From NCBI RefSeq assembly GCF_000190595.1, contig NC_015167.1:2345501-2409500 (forward strand): a stretch of DNA of 64,000 bases, written 5' to 3'. The stretch comes from Cellulophaga lytica DSM 7489 (GTDB lineage: Bacteria > Bacteroidota > Bacteroidia > Flavobacteriales > Flavobacteriaceae). Positions 1-8,384 of the stretch are shown piece by piece; position 1 is the stretch's first letter; each line of letters starts with the position of its first letter. The notes beneath the pieces are model-generated. The model saw only the letters and a list, made by a program, of their open reading frames with translations. It did not search any database and had not been told where the DNA came from. The position numbers were made by a program, and so were the translations under genes.

Positions 1-2377
1 CAAACTTACCACTTAACCTTTCTTTAATATAGTTGGCGTTTAAAATTGCTATTGATGTAGATTGTCTTAAGCCTTCTTCGCCTAGCATAACAATATAACC
101 GTAAGAAATTAAACAAACCAATGAGCTACCCCAAGGAGCAGAAGATATTGCCGTTATAGCTTTTTCTCCTCCGGTTTTAATTACTGGGTTGCCAGGTAAA
201 AACGGAACCAATTGTGGTGCAACACAGATAGGGCCAACACCAGGACCTCCACCGCCATGAGGAATAGCAAAAGTTTTATGTAAGTTAAGGTGGCAAACAT
301 CTGCGCCAATATTACCAGGGTTTGTTAAGCCAACTTGTGCATTCATATTAGCGCCATCCATATAAACTTGGCCACCATTGTCATGTATAAGTTGTGTAAC
401 TTCTTTAATAGAAGACTCAAAAACACCGTGTGTAGATGGGTATGTTACCATTAAGGCCGCTAAATTATCTTTATGTAATTCTGCTTTTTCTCTTAAGTCA
501 TTAACATCTATATTTCCGTAATCATCTGTTTTGGTAACTACAACTTTCATACCTGCCATTACAGCAGAGGCAGGGTTTGTACCGTGTGCAGAAGCAGGAA
601 TAAGACATATGTTTCTGTGCGCTTCGTTTCTAGACTCATGGTATGCTCTAATTACCATTAAACCTGCATATTCTCCTTGTGCGCCAGAGTTTGGTTGTAA
701 AGATGTTGCGGCAAAACCAGTAATTTCACTTAAATGATCTTCTAATCTTTTTAATAAAATTTGATATCCTTCTGCTTGGTCTACAGGAGCAAACGGATGA
801 ATGTTACCCCATTGTGCTGAGCTTAACGGAAGCATTTCTGATGCAGCATTTAGTTTCATAGTACAAGATCCTAAAGAAATCATAGAATGATTTAATGCTA
901 AATCTTTACGTTCTAATTTTTTTATGTAACGCATTAATTCTGTTTCTGAGTGATAAGAATTAAAAACTTCATTTTCTAAAAATGGAGTATTACGTTGTAA
1001 AGAAGAAGGAATAACAGTTTGTACATCTTCAGTAAATGAAGCAGTATTTTCAGCTTTATTAAGTTCTGCAAAACAAGCTGCTATAGCTTCAAAATCTTTT
1101 TTAGATGTAGCTTCATTAATAGATATAGATACGGTAGTATCATTAATATAGTTAAAGTTTATTTTTTTGCTTTCTGCAATTGTTTTTAATGCACTGGCAT
1201 CCTTAACTTCTATCTTAATTGTATCAAAATAAACAGTATTAAGTTGTTTAAAACCTAATTTTTCAATTGCTGTTGCAGTATTTATTGTAGTGTTGTGTAC
1301 TTTGTTAGCAATATACTCTAACCCTTTTGGACCGTGATATACAGCATACATACCAGCCATAACAGCTAGTAAAACTTGTGCTGTGCAAATATTAGATGTA
1401 GCCTTGTCTCTTTTAATATGTTGCTCTCTGGTTTGTAAGGCCATACGCAATGCTGGTTTACCATCTGTATCTTTGGTAACACCAATAATTCTGCCAGGAA
1501 TATTTCTTTTATAGGCTTCTTTTGTTGCAAAAAAAGCAGCATGTGGGCCACCGTATCCTAACGGAATACCAAAACGTTGTGTAGTACCAACAACAACATC
1601 TACTCCAAATTCTGCAGGAGCTTTAAGCTTTACTAAGCTTAATATATCTGCGGCAACGGCAACTTTTATGTTATTTTGGTTGCAATTATCTACAAAACTA
1701 GCATAGTCATTTACTTGTCCGTATTTACCTGGATATTGAAGTAAGGCACCAAAGAAATCTGCACCAAAAGTAAACTCTTCATGATTACCAATTACAAGTT
1801 CTATACCTATTGGTGTAGCACGTGTTTGTAATAATGATAATGTTTGTGGTAGTATTTCTTCAGAAACAAAAAACTTAACTACATTTTCCTTTTTCTGAGG
1901 TCTGCTACGTACATCAAAAAGCATAGCCATTGCTTCTGCAGCAGCTGTACTTTCATCTAATAATGATGCGTTAGCTAATTCCATACCTGTTAAATCACAA
2001 ACCATAGTTTGAAAATTTAATAAGGCTTCTAAACGGCCCTGAGCAATTTCTGCTTGGTAAGGCGTATAGGCAGTATACCAACCTGGGTTTTCTAGAATAT
2101 TTCTTTTAATAGGAGAGGGTAGTAGCCCTTCATTATATCCTAAACCAATGTAAGATTTAAAAACTTTATTCTTGTCTGCAAGTTCTTGTAAGTGCTCTAA
2201 ATACTCATTTTCACTTAAAGCTTCAGGTAAATTTAAGTTGTTTTTAAGCTTAATATCATCTGGGATGGTTTCATATATAAGCTGGTCTAAATTTTCAACT
2301 CCAACAGTTTTAAACATCTGCTGGTAATTATTTTCATTTATACCAATGTGTCTTAAGGCAAACAAATCTGTTCTCAT
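1..2377 (-). CDS. gcvP: glycine dehydrogenase (decarboxylating), P protein, C-terminus cut by window edge
   Basis: This encodes the P protein of the glycine cleavage system, a cytoplasmic PLP enzyme that decarboxylates glycine and passes the aminomethyl group to the lipoyl H protein. The frame runs open from ATG at 2377 to the left edge, giving 792 codons. Family members are about 950 residues, so roughly the last 155 are outside. The N-terminus (FALRHIG) is typical, and the PLP lysine lies in LHKTFAIPHGGGGPG at residue 701, followed by the usual ICVAPQLVPFLPG stretch. No frameshift or missing catalytic segment is seen. A TAATTTTG promoter element sits 30 nt upstream. It is transcribed alone here, divergently from the UbiA-like gene. 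Confidence 0.97.
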   Translation of the reverse strand, partial: MRTDLFALRHIGINENNYQQMFKTVGVENLDQLIYETIPDDIKLKNNLNLPEALSENEYLEHLQELADKNKVFKSYIGLGYNEGLLPSPIKRNILENPGWYTAYTPYQAEIAQGRLEALLNFQTMVCDLTGMELANASLLDESTAAAEAMAMLFDVRSRPQKKENVVKFFVSEEILPQTLSLLQTRATPIGIELVIGNHEEFTFGADFFGALLQYPGKYGQVNDYASFVDNCNQNNIKVAVAADILSLVKLKAPAEFGVDVVVGTTQRFGIPLGYGGPHAAFFATKEAYKRNIPGRIIGVTKDTDGKPALRMALQTREQHIKRDKATSNICTAQVLLAVMAGMYAVYHGPKGLEYIANKVHNTTINTATAIEKLGFKQLNTVYFDTIKIEVKDASALKTIAESKKINFNYINDTTVSISINEATSKKDFEAIAACFAELNKAENTASFTEDVQTVIPSSLQRNTPFLENEVFNSYHSETELMRYIKKLERKDLALNHSMISLGSCTMKLNAASEMLPLSSAQWGNIHPFAPVDQAEGYQILLKRLEDHLSEITGFAATSLQPNSGAQGEYAGLMVIRAYHESRNEAHRNICLIPASAHGTNPASAVMAGMKVVVTKTDDYGNIDVNDLREKAELHKDNLAALMVTYPSTHGVFESSIKEVTQLIHDNGGQVYMDGANMNAQVGLTNPGNIGADVCHLNLHKTFAIPHGGGGPGVGPICVAPQLVPFLPGNPVIKTGGEKAITAISSAPWGSSLVCLISYGYIVMLGEEGLRQSTSIAILNANYIKERLSGKF

Positions 2378-2407
2378 ATTCTAGAGTGTTTTTTATAAAA
2401 AGATGCG

Positions 2408-2415
2408 CAAAATTA
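2408..2415 (-). promoter_or_regulatory. -7 promoter element for gcvP
   Basis: TAATTTTG on the minus strand matches the Bacteroidota -7 consensus TAnnTTTG and lies 30 nt upstream of the gcvP ATG. No TTG is found at the ideal -33 spacing, so the assignment rests on the -7 motif and position only. Confidence 0.45.
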
Positions 2416-2500
2416 ATGATAATTTTTTTCAAAATTGCTAAATTCAAGAGTACTTCATCTAAAGTTTTTAACGAATAATTAATGTTATGAACAGTTTAGT

Positions 2501-2508
2501 TACATTTG
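2501..2508 (+). promoter_or_regulatory. -7 promoter element, probably giving a leaderless mRNA
   Basis: TACATTTG matches TAnnTTTG exactly and ends only 4 nt before the ATG at 2513. Because this element is centred near -7, the transcript would start at or just before the start codon. No -33 TTG is evident. Confidence 0.45.
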
Positions 2509-2512
2509 TGTA

Positions 2513-3337
2513 ATGAAGCTGGTAAAGCAAATTTTTAATTTTTACTTAGATGCAAGCATACATGTGGCTGCATCTGTGTTTTGTTTGCTAGAAATTACGG
2601 CACTTATTTTAGATATAACCATAAACCAAAACTTAGCTTATTTTTGTTTTTTTAGTACAATTGTGTGCTATAATTTTATAAAATATGGAGTAGAGGCAAA
2701 AAAATATGTTTTGGTTGCTAATAAGTATCATAAAAATATACAGGTGTTTAGTTTTATTGCATTAGCCTTTGCAGTTTACTTTTCATTTTTTCTACATAAA
2801 GATGTGTGGTATTGTATGGGAGCTTTGGGCTTATTTACGGGCTTGTATGCGGTGCCGGTTTTGCCAAATGCTAAAAACTTAAGAAGTTTTGGTGCATTAA
2901 AGGTATTTATGGTAGCTATTGTATGGGCAGGTGTAACGGTATTACTGCCGGTTTTGTCTGCCAATATGAGTTTAACTACAGACGTATGGATTGAAACTTT
3001 TCAGCGTTTTTTAATTGTGCTGGTTTTGTTAATGCCTTTTGAAATTAGAGATTTACAGTATGATTCTCCTGCGCTTAAAACCATACCACAAAGATTTGGA
3101 GTTATACATACTAAAATAGCAACAGGTATAGTGGTACTTATTTTCTTTTTTGTGACTTATTTAAAAGATACTATTACACCTTTAGATTTAATAGCAAAAG
3201 GTATATTGTTTATTAGCTTTGGCTTTTTAGTGCAATACACACAAGGTAAACAAGGAAAATATTTTGCTTCTTTTTGGGTAGAAGCTTTTCCTATATTTTG
3301 GTTTGTAATTGTATATGTTGCTAATTACTTTATTTAG
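2513..3337 (+). CDS. UbiA-like polytopic membrane protein with a degenerate first motif
   Basis: A 274-residue protein with about seven to eight hydrophobic segments, resembling the UbiA prenyltransferase superfamily. The second half carries a recognisable UbiA-type motif: EIRD at 177-180 with D184, then a T-x-P-x-x-FG stretch (residues 190-196). The LYAVPVLP...KNLR segment also looks UbiA-like. The first Asp-rich motif expected near residue 54 is replaced by CYNFIKYG, which lacks the aspartates that bind Mg-diphosphate. It may therefore be a catalytically altered member. Its 3' end overlaps the convergent zinc-finger gene by 8 nt. The substrate cannot be predicted. Confidence 0.7.
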   Translation: MKLVKQIFNFYLDASIHVAASVFCLLEITALILDITINQNLAYFCFFSTIVCYNFIKYGVEAKKYVLVANKYHKNIQVFSFIALAFAVYFSFFLHKDVWYCMGALGLFTGLYAVPVLPNAKNLRSFGALKVFMVAIVWAGVTVLLPVLSANMSLTTDVWIETFQRFLIVLVLLMPFEIRDLQYDSPALKTIPQRFGVIHTKIATGIVVLIFFFVTYLKDTITPLDLIAKGILFISFGFLVQYTQGKQGKYFASFWVEAFPIFWFVIVYVANYFI

Positions 3338-3563
3338 TAACCTCTTCTTGTAGTTTTTGTTTCATTTTAATCTTTTCTTGTTCGGATAAAGATTGCAAAT
3401 GTGCTTTTTCACAAAGCGATGTAAATTCTGTGTTTTTTCTAGAAAATTGAGGGCAAGTTTTACATATTGCAAGATGAATATATAAACTTATTTTTTCAAA
3501 AAAAGTAGCCTCTTTGTATTGTTTTTTGTTGCAGATTTTAGCTGCTTTTTCGCAAGAAATCAT
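3330..3563 (-). CDS. small zinc-finger protein paired with the sigma factor (anti-sigma-like)
   Basis: A cytoplasmic protein of 77 residues. It begins MISCEKAAK and carries an H-x3-C-x2-C cluster (LYIHLAICKTC), the arrangement of the zf-HC2 zinc finger of anti-sigma factors. There is no transmembrane segment, so it would be a soluble partner. ATG at 3563 is preferred: it follows the sigma stop codon by 2 nt, whereas the longer TTG start at 3575 would overlap that gene. Translational coupling to the sigma gene suggests it controls that sigma factor; this is inferred from position and the cysteine-histidine pattern. The C-terminus is a charged helix. Confidence 0.65.
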   Translation of the reverse strand: MISCEKAAKICNKKQYKEATFFEKISLYIHLAICKTCPQFSRKNTEFTSLCEKAHLQSLSEQEKIKMKQKLQEEVTK

Positions 3564-3565
3564 AA

Positions 3566-4114
3566 TTAAAACCAATTAGTATTTAAGCATCCCATTAAAG
3601 TAGTTCTAGCTCTATGGATTATTACCCATAGGTTAGACGCGTTAATGCCAAGTTCATTACAAATATCTTCTGTACTTACTCCTTGTATTGTTTTCATTTT
3701 AAAAACCAATGCTTGTTTCTTAGGCAATTTAGCAATACAATCTTGAATTGCAAGGCCTAATTCTGTATTTTCTAAATCACTGTTGTCTAACTTGCTATAT
3801 GGGTCAGCTACTTGTTCTTCTAGCCAATCTCCATCAGAGTCTATGTTAGAGTTGTACGTCATTCTAACCTCTGCTTTACCTTTGTTAGAATTTATTTTAC
3901 GGTAATGGTCTATCACTTTTCTTTTTAAAATAGCAATAAGCCACGTACGTTCAGCGGCATCTCCTTTGTAATTTTTAGCAGATTTTAATCCTGCAAAAAA
4001 AGTTTCTTGTACTAGATCTTTAGCAATTTCAGAATCGCTTACTCTAGCTACGGCATAATTAAATAGATAATCTGCGTAATTATCTACCCAAGTATCTGGA
4101 TTAAGGTGGTGCAT
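3566..4114 (-). CDS. RNA polymerase sigma-70 family (ECF-type) sigma factor
   Basis: The protein has the two ECF domains. Region 2 contains AKDLVQETFFAGL and the WLIAILKRKVIDHYRK segment that contacts the -10 region. Region 4 ends in a helix-turn-helix (EDICNELGINASNLWVIIHRAR). I place the start at ATG 4114 (182 residues), because an exact TAnnTTTG element lies just upstream at 4133-4140 and family members begin near the LNPDTWV segment. TTG codons at 4135 and 4180 are in-frame alternatives. It is the first gene of a two-gene operon with the zinc-finger protein. The regulon is unknown. Confidence 0.9.
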   Translation of the reverse strand: MHHLNPDTWVDNYADYLFNYAVARVSDSEIAKDLVQETFFAGLKSAKNYKGDAAERTWLIAILKRKVIDHYRKINSNKGKAEVRMTYNSNIDSDGDWLEEQVADPYSKLDNSDLENTELGLAIQDCIAKLPKKQALVFKMKTIQGVSTEDICNELGINASNLWVIIHRARTTLMGCLNTNWF

Positions 4115-4132
4115 TAGTTCTTGTTGATTTTT

Positions 4133-4140
4133 CAAATGTA
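4133..4140 (-). promoter_or_regulatory. -7 promoter element for the sigma/zinc-finger operon
   Basis: TACATTTG on the minus strand is an exact TAnnTTTG match ending 18 nt before ATG 4114. It is the main reason for choosing that start over the upstream TTG codons, which would lie inside or upstream of the promoter. Confidence 0.45.
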
Positions 4141-4186
4141 GGGGATTTTTAATTAATTTGTTTAGTTTTGAAGAAAACAAAATTTT

Positions 4187-4537
4187 ATGAGACCATTTTT
4201 AAATTCACTGTTTATACTACTGTTTTTAACTGCTTGTTCACAAAGTAAGTCAAAACATATCACAGAATTTTCACAAAATGATATAAAAAATGCTTTGTTA
4301 ATAGATGTACGTACTTCTGATGAGTACGGTTTGGGTCATTTAAAAAATGCAAAAAATGTAGATGTTTTGCAAAATACATTTGTAGCTTATTTTGATAGTA
4401 TACCAAAAACCAAAACAATATACGTGTATTGTAAAAGTGGTGGCAGAAGTGCTAAAGCAGCTGAAAAATTAGCAGCATTAGGTTATAATGCTATAAATTT
4501 AGAAGGTGGTTACGATGCTATAAAAAACAAAAAATAG
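4187..4537 (+). CDS. rhodanese-like domain lipoprotein
   Basis: A 116-residue protein with a short signal peptide and lipobox (LTAC, lipidated Cys17), followed by a single rhodanese domain. LIDVRTSDEY opens the domain, and the active-site loop is CKSGGRS with Cys82. Such exported single-domain rhodaneses are expected to handle sulfane sulfur or redox transfer in the periplasm, but the substrate is unknown. It is divergent from the sigma factor gene. Its stop is 1 nt from the stop of the convergent TIGR01777 gene, so no separate terminator fits between them. Confidence 0.88.
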   Translation: MRPFLNSLFILLFLTACSQSKSKHITEFSQNDIKNALLIDVRTSDEYGLGHLKNAKNVDVLQNTFVAYFDSIPKTKTIYVYCKSGGRSAKAAEKLAALGYNAINLEGGYDAIKNKK

Positions 4538-4538
4538 C

Positions 4539-5426
4539 TTATTTAATTAAGTTTTTTAAGGCAGCTTCTAAAGTAGCGTATTTAAATTTAAATCCGTTTT
4601 TTAGTAGTTTTTCAGGATAGACATTCATACTATTTAAAATTAAACTTGGCTCTGTGCCTATAATAAAACCACCTATTTTTAGCATCCAAGCAAATGCAGG
4701 TAAACCAAAAGGCACCTTAAGCGTTTTTCTTATGGTGGCCATTAACTTTTTGTTAGATTTTGCATCTGGTGCTGCAACAACAATAGGCCCTATAATTTTA
4801 GAGTTTTCTATTGCAAAATTTGTAATGGATACAAAGTCTTTAATATGTACCCAGCTTACCATTTGGTTTCCGTTACCTTGTTTACCTCCAAGTCCAAATT
4901 GAGCTATTTTTTTTAAAGGAACCAATGCACCACCATTTTTTCCAAAAACTAATGATATGCGCAAAGCTACTTTTCTTGTGTTGTAATTTTTTATACTACC
5001 AAAAGCTTTCTCCCAAGCTAAGCCTACATCTAACATAAAGTCTTCTCCGTTTTCTTCTTTGTTTGGGTGAGATATAGCTGCAGAAGAAGCATTTAACCAT
5101 ACTTTTGGAGGGGTGTCTACCAAATTTATAGCTTTGCCAAGCGCAAGAGTAGAATCTATTCTAGAGTTTAAAATAAGTTCTTTGTTTTTTTTAGTAAACC
5201 TACAGTCTACGGATTTGCCTGTTAAATTTATAAGTACATCTGCATTATTTAAACAAGTATGCCAAGTACCAATAGTTTTTGCATCCCATTGCACATAATT
5301 AATATTTTTGGTTTGGTAAGGTTTACTACGCGTTAGTACAACAATGGCTGTAAACTTACTAGCGTAAAAATCTAGTAACTCATTTCCTAAAAAACCTGTT
5401 CCGCCTGCAATTACTAGTTTACTCAT
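4539..5426 (-). CDS. TIGR01777 family NAD(P)-dependent oxidoreductase (YfcH-like)
   Basis: A 295-residue extended short-chain dehydrogenase/epimerase. The N-terminal Rossmann loop is GGTGFLG (residues 8-14). The family features ADVLINLTGKSVDCR, LNASSAAIS and VSWVHIKDF follow, and the C-terminal domain includes the NVYPEKLLKNGFKFKY segment typical of TIGR01777. The substrate of this family is unknown. It is the last gene of the six-gene operon that starts with the GbsR-type regulator at 8209 and lies 3 nt downstream of the small membrane protein gene. Confidence 0.9.
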   Translation of the reverse strand: MSKLVIAGGTGFLGNELLDFYASKFTAIVVLTRSKPYQTKNINYVQWDAKTIGTWHTCLNNADVLINLTGKSVDCRFTKKNKELILNSRIDSTLALGKAINLVDTPPKVWLNASSAAISHPNKEENGEDFMLDVGLAWEKAFGSIKNYNTRKVALRISLVFGKNGGALVPLKKIAQFGLGGKQGNGNQMVSWVHIKDFVSITNFAIENSKIIGPIVVAAPDAKSNKKLMATIRKTLKVPFGLPAFAWMLKIGGFIIGTEPSLILNSMNVYPEKLLKNGFKFKYATLEAALKNLIK

Positions 5427-5429
5427 ATA

Positions 5430-5828
5430 TTAATTATTAAAATAAATGGTGAAAAATACTGTAGATAAATATACCCAAAATACACTGAATATTATGTGTA
5501 TTATTGTTTCAAATTTTTTGCCTTTCCAAAGTTTTTTTGAGTACACAAAAAATTGAAAAAATAACCTAAATGTCCAAAATATAGCTAAGCCTAAAACAAC
5601 TTTATTTCCTAAAGTTGTTTCTATAAGTTCTGTTGCAGATGTTACACATAATAACCCCATTAAAAAAACGGTTAACGCAATAAAAAATGTATGCGTAGTC
5701 ATCATCTGCCTGTTTATTAACGCTAAGGTTTGCAATTCTATTTTCCAATTAAAATACTTTGGAAAAATAATGTGTACTAATGCTAAAACCATTAATAGCG
5801 TACCAATAATGTATATATGAATTTGCAT
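5430..5828 (-). CDS. small four-helix membrane protein, unknown function
   Basis: A protein of 132 residues with four predicted membrane segments: residues 4-22, about 46-66, 76-96 and 108-128. There is no signal peptide cleavage site. I recognise no named family. The charged loop between helices three and four (SKKLWKGKKFE) is probably cytoplasmic. It lies between the membrane-anchored methyltransferase and the TIGR01777 gene with gaps of 10 and 3 nt, so it is almost certainly co-transcribed and may act in the same membrane process. Confidence 0.8.
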   Translation of the reverse strand: MQIHIYIIGTLLMVLALVHIIFPKYFNWKIELQTLALINRQMMTTHTFFIALTVFLMGLLCVTSATELIETTLGNKVVLGLAIFWTFRLFFQFFVYSKKLWKGKKFETIIHIIFSVFWVYLSTVFFTIYFNN

Positions 5829-5838
5829 ATTTTTTTGT

Positions 5839-6591
5839 TTAATTGCTACAGTTAAAAACCGACATAAAGGGTGTAAATTTTACTTCTTCAATTTTAGAAA
5901 AGCCAGCATTTTTAAACGCATTCTTCCAAGTTTTTCGGCTAAAAAAATGAGTAAAACCAATAGAGAAGGCTAAGAAATTTGGTATATCTCTTAAATGTTC
6001 TACCATTATTATTTTTCCTTCTGGTTTACATATTCTTTTACATTCTTTTAAAAACGTTTCTTTTTCTTTATTGTTTCTTATTTCATGTGCTGCAGATAAT
6101 AAAAATACAAGGTCTGTACTATGGTCTTTAAGCGGAATTTTATTAGTTGTTATTTGCTTTGTGTTTGGGTATGTTAAGCTAACATTGCGCGCCCTTACAA
6201 TGGCAGGCTCTGTATGCTGTTTTTTATTGTAAAAATCGAATACTTTTATTTCTGATGTTGGAAATTTAGTCTGAAGAATAAAACTTGTTTCATCAAAACC
6301 AGCATTAATATTTACAATTTTTTTTACACTAGCATTGTCATTTATATGTGGTTGCAACCATTTAAAACTGTAGTAGCCGGAAAAATCGTAAACATATGCA
6401 GAAACTAGAAGAGGAGTTACTAAGCCATAAACAAATGCACTAATTGTAATCCATACTATTATAGTAGGTAGTTTTAGTAATAATATAACTGTTAATGCAA
6501 TGGCTAATACAAGTAAGCCAATAACATAAAAATGCCTGTTAAAACTTAAAATATTTAATACCCCTTGAAATTTTTTTCGGTTTGTTACCAT
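5839..6591 (-). CDS. membrane-anchored class I SAM-dependent methyltransferase-like protein
   Basis: From ATG 6591 the product is 250 residues. Two N-terminal membrane helices (about residues 20-70) are followed by a soluble class I methyltransferase-like domain. Motif I is atypical (KIVNINAGFDE rather than a glycine-rich loop). Later elements are clearer: STDLVFLLSAAHEIRN resembles the post-II region and ICKPEGKIIMVEHLRD resembles motif III. The ATG at 6591 overlaps the preceding DUF2071 stop by 7 nt; a longer start at 6639 would overlap much more. The weak motif I leaves activity uncertain. Confidence 0.75.
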   Translation of the reverse strand: MVTNRKKFQGVLNILSFNRHFYVIGLLVLAIALTVILLLKLPTIIVWITISAFVYGLVTPLLVSAYVYDFSGYYSFKWLQPHINDNASVKKIVNINAGFDETSFILQTKFPTSEIKVFDFYNKKQHTEPAIVRARNVSLTYPNTKQITTNKIPLKDHSTDLVFLLSAAHEIRNNKEKETFLKECKRICKPEGKIIMVEHLRDIPNFLAFSIGFTHFFSRKTWKNAFKNAGFSKIEEVKFTPFMSVFNCSN

Positions 6592-7319
6592 AATTCTAGT
6601 TTTCCTTTTTTCCAATAATATGGTATGTTTTTTATGCAAAAAGCATTAGCTAAAACAGCGTTTTTAAACCCGACTTCTTTTAAAAAATTAAAGTGATATT
6701 CATTGATATATATAGGAGATGGTTTCCAATTTTGCCGCACTCCTTCAATAATTAAAATGCTATTTTTTTCTTTATTGTACGTAAAAGTAAACGGTAATGG
6801 TCCTGCAAACCTACGTGCTTCTTTGTAGGTGCTAAAAGGTGAGTTTTTAGGCAGGTTAACATCGTTTAAGTTATTATTATAATCAATTTTAAAGTTTGAA
6901 TTTAAAGAGGTTATTTGTGTGTTTTTAAGTTCTTTTTTAATTGTAATGTCTGTTGTGGTGTAGTTGTAATGTGTAAAAATATTACCCATAAACTGCATTT
7001 TCTTTTTATTGGTTTCTGACTTTAAAATATACAATCCTCGTAAGCGCTTACCTGCCTTGTTAGTGTATGTAACAAAAACTCTATAGCCTATTAAAAAAAA
7101 GTTATTGCCCATAAATTTAGGCAACCCTTTAGGTCGTAAATCTTTTGTTTGTACCATTGCAACAGCTACAAAAGCCCATTTGTCTTTAAACGTGTCTAGT
7201 TGTAAGTGTTTTGGTATCCTGTGTGCTAATTCTTCTTTGGGAATGGCAAAAGTAAGTACAGTAGAGTTTGTAAAAAAAGCTTTAACCGCAAACGGATGAT
7301 TTTTTAATGATGCTACCAT
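6585..7319 (-). CDS. DUF2071 (YqjF-like) family protein
   Basis: A soluble 244-residue protein with features of DUF2071: TFAIPKEELAHRIPKHLQLDTF near the N-terminus, the WAFVAVAMVQTKDLRPKGLP stretch, YRVFVTY, then RGLYILKSETN in a beta-rich barrel. The biochemical function of the family is unknown. It sits 1 nt downstream of the DoxX-like gene and overlaps the methyltransferase gene, so translation is tightly coupled within the operon. Confidence 0.88.
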   Translation of the reverse strand: MVASLKNHPFAVKAFFTNSTVLTFAIPKEELAHRIPKHLQLDTFKDKWAFVAVAMVQTKDLRPKGLPKFMGNNFFLIGYRVFVTYTNKAGKRLRGLYILKSETNKKKMQFMGNIFTHYNYTTTDITIKKELKNTQITSLNSNFKIDYNNNLNDVNLPKNSPFSTYKEARRFAGPLPFTFTYNKEKNSILIIEGVRQNWKPSPIYINEYHFNFLKEVGFKNAVLANAFCIKNIPYYWKKGKLELW

Positions 7320-7320
7320 A

Positions 7321-7698
7321 CTAGTTTGTTTTTTTTAAATGAAATTCATTATAAAAGATCACACAAATTAAAAGTAAAGCAAAAACGATGTTGTATTTAC
7401 CCCAAAGCAATAACTCTGGCACTAGAGCAAATTCTAAAATATTCATTACACCTATTATTAGCATTTGTAGCATTGCGTTTACTCTAGATTTATACCCACT
7501 AAAAATCCAAACTGCCATAAAAATTTCTAATACTCCAATGCTAATTGTTAGGGGCTTAGCAAAACCATCACCTAAAATATTATCTACAATTTTTTGGTGT
7601 CTTGGAACTAAGTTTAGCACTTTGCACAATAACCCGTTTGCAAGCCAAATAAGCCCAATACCAATAGTTAATATTTTATTTAAGATGTTTTTTTGCAT
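7321..7698 (-). CDS. DoxX-like family membrane protein
   Basis: A 125-residue four-helix membrane protein of the DoxX-like type. It starts with a positively charged N-terminus and helix ILTIGIGLIWLANGL, has the PRHQKIV loop, a second helix (LTISIGVLEIFMAVWI), then two more helices, ending LKKTN. DoxX proteins are linked to membrane redox or sulfur metabolism, but this subgroup has no defined role. It is the second gene of the operon, 7 nt after the regulator and 1 nt before DUF2071. Confidence 0.85.
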   Translation of the reverse strand: MQKNILNKILTIGIGLIWLANGLLCKVLNLVPRHQKIVDNILGDGFAKPLTISIGVLEIFMAVWIFSGYKSRVNAMLQMLIIGVMNILEFALVPELLLWGKYNIVFALLLICVIFYNEFHLKKTN

Positions 7699-7705
7699 TG
7701 TTGGA

Positions 7706-8209
7706 TTAGCTAAAAATTTTTAAAATGGATTTTGTAATCCAGTTTTGCTGTTGATTAGCCATTTTATTTAAAAGACTATCTGCAGTCTCTGTTAACTCGC
7801 ACATAGCTTTAGTTTGTTTAATAAACACATCTGTTTCTTTTGTGCCATCGGGAGTTATATTGCTAACTTCTTTTAATACTTTTATGGTTGGTTGTAGCTC
7901 CCTTCGGCTACGTTCTTTAGCAATTATACGTGCTAATTCTTGCACATCTTTTTCAGTTGTAAAATATTCTTTACGTTCGCCGGCTTTAAACTCTTTACTA
8001 ACAATTCCCCAGTCTATAAGTTGTCTTAAGTTCATACTTGTGTTACCTCTAGAGATTTTTAATTCCTCCATAATTTCTTCCATAGAAAGTGGTTCTGAAG
8101 AAATAAATAAGAGCGACTGTATTTGTGCCATTGCTTTATTAATGCCCCAAAGAGTACCTAAACTACCCCAAGTGTTTATAAATTTAGATTTTGCTTCTGT
8201 GTAGTTCAT
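7706..8209 (-). CDS. GbsR/MarR family transcriptional regulator
   Basis: A 167-residue DNA-binding protein with a winged helix-turn-helix in the first half: FISSEPLSMEEIMEELKISRGNT is the recognition unit, followed by LRQLIDWGIVSKEFKAGERKEYFT as the wing. The C-terminal half is helical (TADSLLNKM) and probably dimerises. The GbsR group typically represses its own operon. It is the first gene of the six-gene operon, and an 18-bp near-palindrome lies just upstream of its -7 element. The effector is unknown. Confidence 0.9.
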   Translation of the reverse strand: MNYTEAKSKFINTWGSLGTLWGINKAMAQIQSLLFISSEPLSMEEIMEELKISRGNTSMNLRQLIDWGIVSKEFKAGERKEYFTTEKDVQELARIIAKERSRRELQPTIKVLKEVSNITPDGTKETDVFIKQTKAMCELTETADSLLNKMANQQQNWITKSILKIFS

Positions 8210-8234
8210 CTTTTAAAAAAACTTAAATTCACCA

Positions 8235-8242
8235 CAAATATA
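8235..8242 (-). promoter_or_regulatory. -7 promoter element of the GbsR operon
   Basis: TATATTTG on the minus strand matches TAnnTTTG and lies 25 nt upstream of the ATG at 8209. The adjacent palindrome at 8260-8277 occupies the place where the -33 element would lie. Confidence 0.5.
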
Positions 8243-8259
8243 TATTAAATATTTTAAAG

Positions 8260-8277
8260 TTTCAGTAATTATTGAAA
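8260..8277. promoter_or_regulatory. candidate GbsR-type operator (18-bp palindrome)
   Basis: TTTCAGTAATTATTGAAA is an inverted repeat with 8 of 9 positions matching between arms. Its inner edge is 17 nt upstream of the TATATTTG -7 element, so a dimer bound here would cover the -33 region and block RNA polymerase. This is the expected layout for autorepression by the regulator encoded at 7706-8209. Confidence 0.45.
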
Positions 8278-8384
8278 GTTTAATTATCTAACAATGTAAA
8301 ATAACTAACCTAGTACTGTTATTATTAAATAATACAATACTACGTTATTGTGGGTTTAGGGATAATTATAGTATTACTATAGCT

